Assembly (NCBI GenBank): GCA_947503785.1 | Contig: CANNFB010000002.1 | Span: 186,001-250,000, forward strand | DNA from: an uncultured Campylobacterales bacterium | GTDB lineage: Bacteria > Campylobacterota > Campylobacteria > Campylobacterales > Arcobacteraceae | Length of the DNA stretch: 64,000 bases | Reading direction: 5' to 3' | Shown: in pieces, positions 38,369-48,400 of the stretch | How the letters are laid out: the number at the start of each line of letters is the position of its first letter | Position numbering within the stretch: the stretch's first letter is position 1 | Position numbers and translations under genes: made by a program | The notes under the pieces: model-generated | Seen by the model: only the letters and a program-made list of their open reading frames with translations | What the model was told of the DNA's origin: nothing | Database searches by the model: none

Positions 38369-38450
38369 ATTATAAAAGAAGTATAACAATAAAAAAGAGC
38401 AAAATAATCGATTAATATAGCTTTTTAAAAGTTTTTTCTTATACTTCTTT
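38369..38450 (-). promoter_or_regulatory. TorA promoter with paired inverted sites
   Basis: On the minus strand TATAAT (38374-38369) lies 23 nt before the torA-like ATG. Directly upstream of it is TTATACTTCTTT, read on minus at 38386-38375, and an exact inverted copy sits further upstream at 38439-38450. The two 12-mers are 64 bp apart, center to center. They could be sites for the neighbouring regulator, or the far copy could serve the divergent CNNM-type gene at 38522. Confidence 0.5.
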
Positions 38451-38521
38451 CATTCTTGATTTATATATCCTTTGGTATGCTTTCATAATAATTTAATATA
38501 AAATATTTTATAGGATTTTTA

Positions 38522-39574
38522 ATGTTAATACTTACTTACTTTCTAATAGCCGTTGGTGTCTCTTTTTTATGTTCAATACTTGAAGCAGTTCTTTTATCAA
38601 TTAGTGCTTCTCATATAGAAATTGTAAAACAAGAGAATAACAATCTAGGAAAGGAAATGCAAAAGCAGAAGAAAAACATTGATTTTTCTATTGCTGCAAT
38701 TTTAACACTAAATACATTTGCACATACATTAGGCGCTGCAGGGGTTGGAGCTGAAGCTGCGAAAGTCTTCGGAGAGGATTATATGTTTCATATTTCTGCA
38801 ATACTTACTTTACTAATTTTAATTTTTTCTGAAATTATTCCTAAAACTTTAGGTGCATATTATTGGAAAAGCCTATCTGGTTTTTCTACTAGAGCTATAA
38901 AGATTTTAATTTTTATCACTTATCCTTTACTTATAGTTTTAAATAAAATTACTAACTATATAACTCCTACTGATAAAGAAATTATTACAAAAGAAGAAAT
39001 TATTGCAACAGCAAATATTGCAGAAGAAAGTGGCATTTTAAAAGAGAGTGAAAGTGGTGTAATTGAAAACCTTTTACAATTAAATGATATAAAAGTAAGA
39101 GATATTTTTACTCCAAGAAGTGTGTTGTTTTCTGTACAAAAAGATGATTTAATCAATAGTTTTAAAACTCATAAGATTTTAGATTTAAAAAAATTCAAAG
39201 AGTATTCTAGAGTTCCTATTTATGGAGAAGATATTGATGATATTATTGGAGTTGTTATTTCAAAAGAGTACTTTTATGAATATATTCAAAATAACATAAA
39301 AGAAAAAGAAAAAATTATCAAACCTATTTTTAGTGTAAGCGAAAATATACCTATTTCTAAACTAATAGATCTTTTTTTAATAAAAAAAGAACATATGTTT
39401 GTAGTTGTTGATAATTATGAACAAACAAAAGGAGTTGTGACTTTAGAAGATGCAGTTGAAACACTTTTAGGTGTCGAAATTGTTGATGAATTAGATACAA
39501 ATATAGATATGAGAGAAGTTGCTAGAACTAAAATGAAAGAGATTAGACGAGTAAAAACTAAAAATAATCACTAA
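38522..39574 (+). CDS. CNNM/DUF21-CBS membrane protein
   Basis: 350 residues. N-terminal DUF21 region with membrane helices (about 1-20, 60-80, 88-108, 120-140) and the NTFAHTLGAAGVGA segment, followed by a pair of CBS domains (about 195-320) with DIFTPRSVLFSV and EQTKGVVTLEDAVETLLG. The C-terminal CorC_HlyC domain of many relatives is missing. CNNM/CorC proteins act in Mg2+ (or other divalent) efflux. It is divergent from the torA-like gene. Confidence 0.83.
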   Translation: MLILTYFLIAVGVSFLCSILEAVLLSISASHIEIVKQENNNLGKEMQKQKKNIDFSIAAILTLNTFAHTLGAAGVGAEAAKVFGEDYMFHISAILTLLILIFSEIIPKTLGAYYWKSLSGFSTRAIKILIFITYPLLIVLNKITNYITPTDKEIITKEEIIATANIAEESGILKESESGVIENLLQLNDIKVRDIFTPRSVLFSVQKDDLINSFKTHKILDLKKFKEYSRVPIYGEDIDDIIGVVISKEYFYEYIQNNIKEKEKIIKPIFSVSENIPISKLIDLFLIKKEHMFVVVDNYEQTKGVVTLEDAVETLLGVEIVDELDTNIDMREVARTKMKEIRRVKTKNNH

Positions 39575-39635
39575 TTTTTAAATTTTGAATTTTATTCGAT
39601 TAATTTGCTATTTTTTTTAATTAAAATTACTTCAT

Positions 39636-39720
39636 AAAAAGTTTAACTTTTTTAATATTCCTAAGTAAGTCAACACTCATTGACTCTCCTTTCTCCTTAG
39701 TTTTTAACTTAGGAATATTA
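39636..39720 (+). other. Structured intergenic element
   Basis: A small stem AAAAAG/CTTTTT (39636-39652) is followed by a larger structure. AATATTCCTAAGT (39654-39666) is an exact inverted repeat of ACTTAGGAATATT (39707-39719), and the 40-nt loop contains GTCAA/TTGAC (39669-39684). No open frame of note lies here. It could be the terminator of the CNNM-type gene, a small RNA or a protein site; I cannot decide. The rest of the 275-nt gap is AT-rich. Confidence 0.45.
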
Positions 39721-39812
39721 TTTAAAACATATCAACTATTATAAAAACTAAATTTGTAGAAAATGACATATAATTTATAGAATTAACTATTCACTTATTT
39801 GACTCAATCCTC

Positions 39813-39818
39813 TATAAT
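39813..39818 (+). promoter_or_regulatory. -10 box of the DJ-1/PfpI gene
   Basis: TATAAT 31 nt before the ATG at 39850. An upstream TTGACT is only 8 nt away and so too close to be its -35. Confidence 0.55.
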
Positions 39819-39849
39819 ACATCAACTTAAAATAATTAAAGGAAAAAAT

Positions 39850-40527
39850 ATGAATATTCTTATAGTACTTACTTCACATGATAAATTAGGCGATACAGAA
39901 CATAAAACTGGATTTTGGTTAGAAGAATTTGCTTCTCCATACTATACATTACTAGACGCAGGAGCAACTATTACACTGGCATCTCCAAAAGGTGGATTAC
40001 CACCACTTGATCCAAATAGTGATGCACCTGATTTTCATACAGATGCCACGAATAGATTTAAAGAAGATAAGAAAGCAAATGAAGCCTTAGCTAATACTGT
40101 TAAATTATCAAGCATAAAAGCAGATGAATTTGACGCAATCATGTATCCAGGTGGTCATGGTCCTTTATGGGATTTAACAAATGATAAAGATTCTATTTCT
40201 TTAATAGAAGCCTTTGTAAAAGCAGATAAACCTGTGGCTTCAGTTTGTCATGCCCCTTCTGTTTTATTAAATGTGAAATTAGAAAATGGTGACTATTTAG
40301 TAAAAGGTAAAAATGTTACTGCTTTTAGTAACAGTGAAGAAGAAGCAGTTCAATTAACAAATGTTGTTCCATTTTTACTTGAAGATGAACTAATCTCAAA
40401 AGGTGCTAATTACTCTAAAGTAGAGGATTGGAATTCACATGCTATTACTGATGGCAAACTAATAACTGGACAAAATCCAGGTTCATCGCAAGCTGTTGCA
40501 AAAGAGCTACTTAAACTTCTTTCATAA
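39850..40527 (+). CDS. DJ-1/PfpI-family protein, Hsp31/glyoxalase III-like
   Basis: 225 residues from the ATG at 39850, which has AAAGGAAAAAAT before it; the longer frame from 39799 would include the promoter. The nucleophile elbow SVCHAPSVLL carries the family cysteine; MYPGGHGPLWDL supplies the acidic partner region. Proteins of this subgroup (type 1 glutamine amidotransferase-like, YhbO/HchA relatives) are implicated in methylglyoxal detoxification or protein deglycation. A YqhC-like regulator follows directly, which strengthens an aldehyde-stress role. A terminator lies after the stop. Confidence 0.85.
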   Translation: MNILIVLTSHDKLGDTEHKTGFWLEEFASPYYTLLDAGATITLASPKGGLPPLDPNSDAPDFHTDATNRFKEDKKANEALANTVKLSSIKADEFDAIMYPGGHGPLWDLTNDKDSISLIEAFVKADKPVASVCHAPSVLLNVKLENGDYLVKGKNVTAFSNSEEEAVQLTNVVPFLLEDELISKGANYSKVEDWNSHAITDGKLITGQNPGSSQAVAKELLKLLS

Positions 40528-40531
40528 AATA

Positions 40532-40558
40532 AAAAGGGCAAGATAAACCTGCCCTTTT
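40532..40558 (+). terminator. Terminator after the DJ-1/PfpI gene
   Basis: AAAAGGGCA (40532-40540) pairs with TGCCCTTTT (40550-40558) around a 9-nt loop, 5 nt behind the stop. A TATAAT at 40575-40580 then serves the AraC-type gene. Confidence 0.85.
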
Positions 40559-40605
40559 ATAACACTCTTTTTAGTATAATCTTTAAAAAACTATTTGGAA
40601 GTATT

Positions 40606-41481
40606 ATGAACCCTAAAATCTTAGAAGAAGTAAATAAACTAATAAAAGAAGACTCTTTAACAAGAACAAATATTAAAGGTATTAATCTTTATAAAACTAC
40701 TACTTTTCTTCCTAGAACTCCTCTTACTTACGATTTTTGCTTAGTGTTTGTTTTACAAGGTAAAAAAATTGGTTACCTTTCAAATAATAGATTTGAATAT
40801 GATTCAAAAAACTATCTAGTAGTTCCTACTGCTATGCCTTTTGAGTGTGAAACTTATGCTTCAAAAGAAGAGCCTTATATTTGTATTTTAATTGATATAA
40901 AAAAAGAACTTATGCAAGAAATTATCTCTTCAATTTCTAAAGAAGAATCAAAAAAATGTGAAGATGTTCAAATAGGAATTTTTCAAGATAAAGTAACAAA
41001 TGAATTGGAAGATTCAATTTATAGACTTTTAAAAATGCTTCAATCAAAAGAAGAATCAAATATTTTAGGTGAGTCTATGTTAAGAGAAATTTTCTATAAA
41101 ATTGCAATAGGTGAAAACTCACATTTTTTACATAAAATGTTTTTAGAAAATAAAGCAGAAGCTAAAATGATAAGATCACTAAGAACCATTCATCATGAAT
41201 ATAACGAACATCTTGATATTCCAAGATTAGCAAAAGAAGAAGATATGAGTGTTTCTTCTTTTCATACACACTTTAAAAAAGTGACTTCTTTAAGTCCTTT
41301 ACAATATATAAAAAAGATTAGATTACATAAGGCGATGGATTTATTAACAAGAAGAAATTTGCAAGTAAATGAAACTGCTTATGCTACAGGATATGAAAGT
41401 TCTTCACAGTTTTCTAAAGATTTCAAGAGTTATTATGGATATCCACCAAAAGAAGCAAAAGCTTCTTTTGAGATTTTATAG
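40606..41481 (+). CDS. AraC-family regulator, YqhC-like
   Basis: 291 residues. The N-terminal half fits the AraC_N family (Pfam 06719) found in YqhC: TTTFLPRTPLTYDFCLVFVLQGKK and YLVVPTAMPFECE. The C-terminal double helix-turn-helix (about 190-288) includes DIPRLAKEEDMSVSSFHTHF and ATGYESSSQFSKDFKSYYG. E. coli YqhC activates yqhD in response to aldehydes. The convergent gene here is a YqhD-like dehydrogenase and the upstream gene a DJ-1/PfpI protein, so the same logic is likely. Confidence 0.87.
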   Translation: MNPKILEEVNKLIKEDSLTRTNIKGINLYKTTTFLPRTPLTYDFCLVFVLQGKKIGYLSNNRFEYDSKNYLVVPTAMPFECETYASKEEPYICILIDIKKELMQEIISSISKEESKKCEDVQIGIFQDKVTNELEDSIYRLLKMLQSKEESNILGESMLREIFYKIAIGENSHFLHKMFLENKAEAKMIRSLRTIHHEYNEHLDIPRLAKEEDMSVSSFHTHFKKVTSLSPLQYIKKIRLHKAMDLLTRRNLQVNETAYATGYESSSQFSKDFKSYYGYPPKEAKASFEIL

Positions 41482-41496
41482 CTTGTTTTAAAAGAA

Positions 41497-42642
41497 CTAT
41501 TTCATAGCCATTTTTAGAATTTTTTCTGAGATTTCAAGAGTAATATTTTGATTCTCTCCAATTGCTATCATTCCATGTGCTTCTAATGATGGAATGATAT
41601 TTTCAATAACTTTATCATCTACTCTTTCATAATCATTTAAATTTGTAGTAACGCCAACACTTTCATAAAGTTTTTCAATTGCAACAATAACAGCTTCATT
41701 ATCATCTTTAATTCCAAAAACATTTTCACCCATTTGAGCTAGTTTTTCGCTTTTTTCTTCAATCATTACTCTTAATAATTGTGGCTGAACAACTGCTAAA
41801 CTTTGTGCGTGGTCAACTCCATAAAATGCTGTTAATTCATGTCCTATCATGTGCGTTGCCCAATCTTGTGCAACACCTGAACCTATGAAACCATTTAAAG
41901 CTTGATTCGCAAGAAGCATTAAGTTTTCTTCCCAAATAGCATCTTTTCTATTATCCCAAGAAGCTGCTAACGTAACTAAACCTCTTAAAATAGTTTCAGC
42001 ATAACCATCATGTAATAAAGACGTATTTGGACAAGTTAAGTACTGCTCACATGTATGAACAAAAGCATCCACTAAACCATTTGCTAATTGTCTATCATCT
42101 AATGTACTCATAACACTTGGATCTAATACTGCAAACTTTGGGAAAGAATGAGGAGAGTGAAAGAATCTCTTTTCATTTGTAGATTTTTTTGAAACTACAG
42201 CAGCTCCATTTGATTCACTACCAGTTGCAGGAAGAGTTAAAATTGCACCTAAGGGTATTGCTTTTTCAACTATTGCACTTCCATCTAAAAAGTCCCAAGC
42301 ATCTCCATCATATAGTCCTGCTGCAACTAAGTATTTACAACCATCAATAACAGAACCACCGCCAACAGCAAGTACAAAATCAATCTTTTCTGCTTTGATT
42401 ATTTCTACTGCTTTATTTAATGTTTCATAAGCAGGATTTGGCTCAATTCCACCAAACTCTTGCCAGTCATATCCTGCAAGTGCAGCTGAAACTTCATCAT
42501 AAACACCATTGTTTTTAATTGAACCACCACCATAAACTACTAATATTTTATTATCTTTATTTAAATGCTTTACTATTGAAGCAATTTGACCTTTTCCAAA
42601 GTGTATTGCTGTTGGGTTTGAATAATCATATACTAAACTCAT
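41497..42642 (-). CDS. Iron-type alcohol dehydrogenase, YqhD-like
   Basis: 381 residues. NAD(P)-binding GGGSVIDGCK near residue 95 and ATGSESNGAAV near 137 are the family motifs; metal-binding histidines lie in DAFVHTCEQY and MIGHELTAFYGVDHA. Group III (butanol dehydrogenase/YqhD) type. It reduces aldehydes to alcohols with NAD(P)H. It is convergent with the AraC gene, with only 15 nt between the stops. Confidence 0.9.
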   Translation of the reverse strand: MSLVYDYSNPTAIHFGKGQIASIVKHLNKDNKILVVYGGGSIKNNGVYDEVSAALAGYDWQEFGGIEPNPAYETLNKAVEIIKAEKIDFVLAVGGGSVIDGCKYLVAAGLYDGDAWDFLDGSAIVEKAIPLGAILTLPATGSESNGAAVVSKKSTNEKRFFHSPHSFPKFAVLDPSVMSTLDDRQLANGLVDAFVHTCEQYLTCPNTSLLHDGYAETILRGLVTLAASWDNRKDAIWEENLMLLANQALNGFIGSGVAQDWATHMIGHELTAFYGVDHAQSLAVVQPQLLRVMIEEKSEKLAQMGENVFGIKDDNEAVIVAIEKLYESVGVTTNLNDYERVDDKVIENIIPSLEAHGMIAIGENQNITLEISEKILKMAMK

Positions 42643-42731
42643 AAATCTTCCTTCATATTTTTTAATTTATGCAGTATAGAATAAATATAAGAAGAAGTGA
42701 ATATCAAATTCTATAAATTATATGGTAATTT

Positions 42732-43328
42732 CTACAAAATATTAATCAATAGCAATATTAAAGTTGAAACAATCAAAATAAAACCCATTATAAAATTAAA
42801 AATTTTTAACTTTTTACTTGTATTTAAAAAAACAGTAGCTTTCTGCCCAAACAAGCCCCAAAAAGAAAGACTTAGATAACAAACAATAAAATAGATTATT
42901 ATAAAAATTAATAAAAAGGATTTAGAAGAGGAATACATTGCAACACCTGATATACAAGCTATCCACGCTTTTGGATTAAGCCATTGGAGTAAAAACCCTT
43001 CATAAAACTTTAACTTTTTCATACTATTTTCAAGTTTTATATTTGGTTTGGCACTAGCTATTTTATATCCCATATATATAATAAAAAAAGAACCTATATA
43101 TCCAAGGTATTTTAAGAAAAGAGGGTAGTCATCTAAAAAAGTTTTAAGCCCTAAAGCTATAAGTATTAATAACAAAGTAAACCCTATTGTTGCACCAGAT
43201 ATAAAAGAAAAAGTTTTAGAAAAGCCATTATTAATTCCAGAAGTAATAATCATCATATTAACAGGTCCGGGAGTTATTGACATAGCAAAGGAAAAAGAAA
43301 TCATTGTAAAAAGTATTGTTAGTGTCAT
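42732..43328 (-). CDS. LysE/RhtB-family exporter
   Basis: 198 residues with six hydrophobic helices. SITPGPVNMMI near the start is the LysE/RhtB signature, and WLNPKAWIACISGV is the second conserved motif. These export amino acids or their analogs. It lies 48 nt behind the AraC-type gene at 43377 on the same strand, which may be its regulator. Confidence 0.87.
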   Translation of the reverse strand: MTLTILFTMISFSFAMSITPGPVNMMIITSGINNGFSKTFSFISGATIGFTLLLILIALGLKTFLDDYPLFLKYLGYIGSFFIIYMGYKIASAKPNIKLENSMKKLKFYEGFLLQWLNPKAWIACISGVAMYSSSKSFLLIFIIIYFIVCYLSLSFWGLFGQKATVFLNTSKKLKIFNFIMGFILIVSTLILLLINIL

Positions 43329-43376
43329 AAGAACTCCATTTATATTTAAGAAATTATATATAAATAGAATTTTTAA

Positions 43377-44186
43377 TTATTGTACAAAATTGACTTTATA
43401 CTCATTTGGTGTAGTAGCTACTATTTTTAAAAAGTTTTTATGAAAATGACTTTGGTCAAAAAAACCACATTCTAGTGCCGTATCAACTATTGAATAACCA
43501 TTTTTTAAATACTCTTTAGATTTGTTTATTCTTACATTTAAAAGGTAGGAATGAGGTGTTAAGTTTATTTGAGATTTAAAAAGTCTTATTATATAAAAAG
43601 AGTTTAAATCAAACTTTTTTGATAATTCATCTAAAGATATATTCTTTTTAAAATTTTCATCTAAATATAAAAGTATTTCTTTGAATCTTTTATCAATAGT
43701 CTCTATTTCTTTATTTTCTAAATATAAAGAGAAGAATTTTAAAAAAAATTTTATAGTTTCATCTTCTTTGTCTAAAATGGAGTTATCTTGAAAAATAAAT
43801 TCACATAAATTTAAAAACTCTATATAAAAGTCTTTATCTTCTAATATATGAACAGGTATCTTTACAAACTCTTCTATTTCACAGTTTATAAGCTTTTGAA
43901 TATTCATGCACCATCTTGTATCTAAATATAACATATAATAAATATTTAGAACATCACTACAAGAGTTACAAGAGTGCACTTCTAAAGGATTTATAATACT
44001 TAGCATATTTTTATCTAAAGGATAAAACTTTGAACTATTTTCATAAATACTTCTTCCTTCTTTATTTATACCTATTGAAAAAGTATCATGAAAATGTTTT
44101 TTATAATGAGCATTTGAGTTTGAATATCTTAATTCTAAAAAAGGAAGAGTATCCTCTATAAATACTTTAGTAAATGTCTTAGACAT
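43377..44186 (-). CDS. AraC-family regulator with cupin-like sensor
   Basis: 269 residues. The N-terminal part (HYKKHFHDTFSIGINKEG ... MLSIINPLEVHSCN) is the cupin AraC-binding domain; the C-terminal part (about 170-265) holds the helix-turn-helix pair with ISLDELSKKFDLNSFYIIRLF and ALECGFFDQSHFHKNF. It sits between a rhodanese gene (6 nt upstream) and a LysE exporter. This pairing is typical of exporter regulators; its ligand is unknown. Confidence 0.85.
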   Translation of the reverse strand: MSKTFTKVFIEDTLPFLELRYSNSNAHYKKHFHDTFSIGINKEGRSIYENSSKFYPLDKNMLSIINPLEVHSCNSCSDVLNIYYMLYLDTRWCMNIQKLINCEIEEFVKIPVHILEDKDFYIEFLNLCEFIFQDNSILDKEDETIKFFLKFFSLYLENKEIETIDKRFKEILLYLDENFKKNISLDELSKKFDLNSFYIIRLFKSQINLTPHSYLLNVRINKSKEYLKNGYSIVDTALECGFFDQSHFHKNFLKIVATTPNEYKVNFVQ

Positions 44187-44192
44187 AAAATT

Positions 44193-44585
44193 TTAGTTAC
44201 ATCCACAAGAAATATTTGTTCCTTTTCTTGCATTAATACCACTAGTTTCATAACCATCTCTTTTCCACCAATCAAGTCCACCTAATAATTCTTTTGTATT
44301 AAACCCTAACTTAGACATATTTAAAGCACCTTTAGTTGAAGCATTACAACCTATTCCATCACAATAACTTACATATAATTTATTTTTATCAAGATTTCTT
44401 GTTGTTTCTTCATTCATTGTTTTATGAGGTAAATTTATAGCATTTGGTATATGCTCAAAGTTATAAGCTTCATTTGATCTTGCATCAATTACAACAATAC
44501 CCTCACCTTTATTTAAGGCATCAAAAACATCCCAAGAATCAGTTTCGTAAGCTAATTTTGCTTCATAAAAATCTATTTGTTTCAT
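44193..44585 (-). CDS. Single-domain rhodanese with CGCN tail
   Basis: 130 residues, cytoplasmic (no signal peptide). One rhodanese domain with active loop CDGIGCN (two cysteines), preceded by IDARSNEAYNFEHIPNAINLPH. The protein ends in SCGCN, a motif also found at the end of Mrp (57860-59059). It overlaps the EamA gene by 4 nt (ATGA). The link with metH upstream in the same run hints at sulfur amino-acid metabolism, but this is inference. Confidence 0.83.
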   Translation of the reverse strand: MKQIDFYEAKLAYETDSWDVFDALNKGEGIVVIDARSNEAYNFEHIPNAINLPHKTMNEETTRNLDKNKLYVSYCDGIGCNASTKGALNMSKLGFNTKELLGGLDWWKRDGYETSGINARKGTNISCGCN

Positions 44586-45442
44586 TTAATATTTCCTTTT
44601 TTTAAAGTATATAAAGAATTTAAAATCAAAGTACTCATGATAATACTTCCACCTAAAAAAGTATTTGAATTAGGAATTTCATTTAAAAAAATCCAAACCC
44701 AAATGGGTGCCATTAGAGTTTCAATAATCATTAAAAGAGCTACTTCTGCTGAGCTTATATATTTTGTGCCATTACCCATAAGTACTCTTGCAAAGGGTGT
44801 GATTAATAATCCCATAAATGCAATTATTAATAAATTATTCAAATTAATTACTAATGAATCTGATAAAATTAAAGATATTGTTGATATACAGATTCCTGCA
44901 ATTGCAATTAATGCCATTCTAGAAATTTTTTTATATTTTGATAAAAACACAAAAGTTAAAGAGAAACTTATAGTACAGAATAAAGCATACATATTTCCAA
45001 GTAAATTTCCTAAACCTAAGTTATCACTAAATATTATAAAAAGCCCTATAATCATAAAAAATGATGCAATAAGAATATTTTTTTCTATTTTTTCTTTATA
45101 TAAAAAATATGCAAAAAAGGATGCAAATAAAGCAGATGTTCCAAAGATAATTACAACATTTGCAACTGTAGTATTTTTAATTGCTGTAATAAAAAAGATA
45201 TTAGAACTTCCCATTAAAAAAGCAGCAAAAAGTAATATAGGAAAGGAATTCTTTGTAATACTTTTTATTTCATCTCTTTGCTTTATAAACATTGTTAATG
45301 TCATTGAAAAAAACATAAAAATTCCAAGATAAAAAGAAAATGTAAGTGCGGACACTGTAGCTAATTTTATGAAGAGTGATTCAAGGCTCATAATTAAAAC
45401 ACCAATAGATGCAATAATCAGGCCTTTTGCGCTATTTGTCAA
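44582..45442 (-). CDS. EamA/DMT-family transporter
   Basis: 286 residues with about ten hydrophobic helices in two EamA repeats (about 8-135 and 150-280). The second repeat carries SSAEVALLMIIETLMAPIWVWIF, typical of drug/metabolite exporters. It lies 15 nt after metH and overlaps the rhodanese. Substrate is unknown; an amino acid is plausible given the neighbours. Confidence 0.83.
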   Translation of the reverse strand: MTNSAKGLIIASIGVLIMSLESLFIKLATVSALTFSFYLGIFMFFSMTLTMFIKQRDEIKSITKNSFPILLFAAFLMGSSNIFFITAIKNTTVANVVIIFGTSALFASFFAYFLYKEKIEKNILIASFFMIIGLFIIFSDNLGLGNLLGNMYALFCTISFSLTFVFLSKYKKISRMALIAIAGICISTISLILSDSLVINLNNLLIIAFMGLLITPFARVLMGNGTKYISSAEVALLMIIETLMAPIWVWIFLNEIPNSNTFLGGSIIMSTLILNSLYTLKKGNIK

Positions 45443-45457
45443 ATGATAAGTCTTTTA

Positions 45458-48400
45458 TTATATATTATAGTAATTTGCTTCATGATGTGGAACAACAATT
45501 GCACACGTTGTTTGCTCAGGATGCATTTGGAATGTTTCGGAAAGTTCTATTCCAAACTCTTCAGGATTTAACAGGTCAAAAATATCTCTATTCATAGCCA
45601 AATCAGGACAAGCCGCATATCCTGGCGAGTATCTACAACCTACATATTGTTTCATTTGAACATCATTTAAAGTATGTCCCTCTTTTGGAACGATATCTAA
45701 ATCAAGTCTAACTTGTTTATGTAAAACTTCCGCTAAGGCTTCTGCTAATTCAACACCAAGTCCATGAACTTGATAATATTCTACAAATTTACCTTCAGCA
45801 TATAATCCTCTTTCATAATCAGATATTTTTAAACCTGCACTAGCAAGGGTAAAAGCAATCACATCTAATCTATCATTTCTAAAAAAGTCAGGAATACATC
45901 TAAACGGTTTTCTTTTTTGTCTAGGGAATTCTAAAACTTTTATAGCTTCTTCTAAAGGTGGTACATTTTTTGCTTCTTCAAGTGAATTAAATAAATATTT
46001 TTTATCAAAGATATAAAGTTTATTATCATGAGAAATACAAGGATAATAAGCATATATTGCAATTGGATCAAAAATATCTTTATCCATTAAATCATCTTTT
46101 AGTTTTCTATATAATGGCTCAACTGTTTCTTCTTCATATTTTAAAAAGGCATCTCTATCTTGTTTACCTCTTTTATATCCCCATCTTTGTCTAAATAATA
46201 CTCTATGATTTATCCATTTAAAAATAAGCTCTTTATCTAATAATTTACCACTTTTAGCAACTCTTTCCCATAATGGAGGAAATGTGAAAGTAGTCTCTTT
46301 AGGAAGAGTAATTTCTTCATAAGGAGGAATAACAACAGCTTCTTTCTCAACTTTTTCACTTGTATCTGCTATTTCAATTAAATCAGCAGCAAGAGCTGTA
46401 TTATCTAAATCACCCTCTTCAATTCTCTGCATAGAAACAACACCATCAAAGGCATCTCTACAATAAAATATTGGTCCATCATATATTGGTCTACAAAAAT
46501 CATTTACAAAAGATTTTGTAAGTGCTGCCCCACCTATTAAAACAGGTATATCTATTCCCATTTTTTGTAATTCTTCTAAATTTTCTTTCATAACTGCGGT
46601 AGATTTTACAAGTAATCCACTCATACCAATAGCTTGTGCTTTATGTTCTTTTGCAGCAATTAAAAAGCTATTTAAATCAGCTTTAATACCAATATTTATA
46701 ACTTTAAATCCATTATTACTTAAAATAATATCAACTAAGTTTTTACCAACATCATGAACATCACCTTTTACAGTTCCAACTACAATAACAGTTTCACTAG
46801 CTTTTTCTTCTTTTGGTAAGTAGGGATTTAATGCATCAACTGTTGCTTTCATAGTTTCGGCACTTTGAAGTACAAATGGTAATTGCATTTGTCCATTTCC
46901 AAATAACTCACCAATAATTTTCATACCATCAATTAACCACTCATTTACAATAATTTCTGGTTTGATTTCATGTCTTAACTCATCAACTAAAGGAAGTAAT
47001 CGATCTTTATCTCCATCTAAAAGTAATTTTTTTACTTTTTCAATAGCAGGTAAACTCTGGTATTCTTCATCACTTTGTTCTTCAATATCATCAACATTTG
47101 AGAAGTGCTCAATAAATGCAAATAAAGGATCACCATTTTCTTGATTATTAAAGATTAAATCATCACAAGCTTTTTTATCTGCTTCACTTATTTTATTAAG
47201 TGGTAAAATATGTTTAACATTTACAATAGCAGATGTTAATCCAGCTTTTACACAATAATCTAAGTAAATAGAGTTTAAATAAGCTCTAGCTTTTATATCT
47301 AGTCCAAAAGAAATATTTGAAAGCCCTAGAGTAGTTCCTACTTCAGGATGAAGTATTTGGAATTCTTTAATAGCCTCAAGTGTTTCAATACCAGCAGTTC
47401 TATACTCATCATCACCAGAACCAATAGTAAATGTTAACATATCAAATACAAGATCATGAGGATCAAAGCCGTGTCTATTTACACATAAATCATAAATACG
47501 TTCAGCCATTCTAATTTTGTCATCTTTAGTTTTAGCCATTCCAACTTCATCAATTGTAAGACAAACAAGTGCTGCTCCAAACTTTTTGGCTAACTTACAA
47601 ACTGCATCAAACTTCTCTTCACCATCTTCTAAGTTAACAGAGTTGATTATTGGTCTTCCACCTATTTGTTTTAGTGCTGCTTCAAGTGCATAAATTTGCG
47701 TAGAATCTGGCATTAAAGGAAGTGATATCTTTTGAGAATAAAGCTCAACAACTTTATCCATATCTTCTCTTTCATCCCTTCCAGCAAATCCAACAGATAC
47801 ATCAATAATATGAGCCCCTGCACGAACTTGCTGTTGTCCAACAGAAAGTGTTCCTTCATAGTCATTTGATTTAAGTAATTCTCTAAAAGCTTTTGAACCA
47901 GTTGCATTTGAACGTTCACCTATTAAAAGTGGTGCTGGCTCTTGTTTTAAAGTAACTGTATTAAAAAGTGAGGCTAAAGATGCTTTCAAAAATCCACAAG
48001 GTTTTAAAGGTTTTATATCTTTTATACCATTTGCTAATTCTGTAATATGCTCAGGTGTAGTACCACAACATCCACCTAAAAATGAAACACCATTAATCTC
48101 TAAAAACTCTTTTTGAAGCTTTGTAAACTCTTCAGGTCCCATTGGATAATAAGAAACTCCACCTCTATTTTGAGGAAGTCCAGCATTTGCATGAACAGAT
48201 ATTGGAAATTTACAAACTTCACTTAAAGATTTTATATGTTTATGTACTTGTTTAGGACCAGTTCCACAGTTAAATCCAAGTGATAGAATATTAAACGGAG
48301 CCATAATAGCTGCAATTGTTTGAGCATCAGTTCCTATTAACATTGTTCCTGTTAATTCAATAGTAACAGATACCATAATTGGAATCTCTGGAGCTGCATC

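Noticed and set aside
39654-39720. CRISPR-like or transposon-end repeat
   Set aside because: Only one inverted pair, no array, no transposase and no target duplication. Treated as a structured RNA or terminator candidate.
39799-39849. Longer N-terminus for the DJ-1/PfpI protein
   Set aside because: It would place the TATAAT at 39813-39818 inside the coding region, and the AAAGGA site clearly serves the ATG at 39850.
44577-45332. 251-codon open frame on the plus strand
   Set aside because: It lies antisense to the EamA transporter gene, is very rich in Ile and Lys, and shows no domain. The minus-strand frame has clear EamA repeats and good neighbours.
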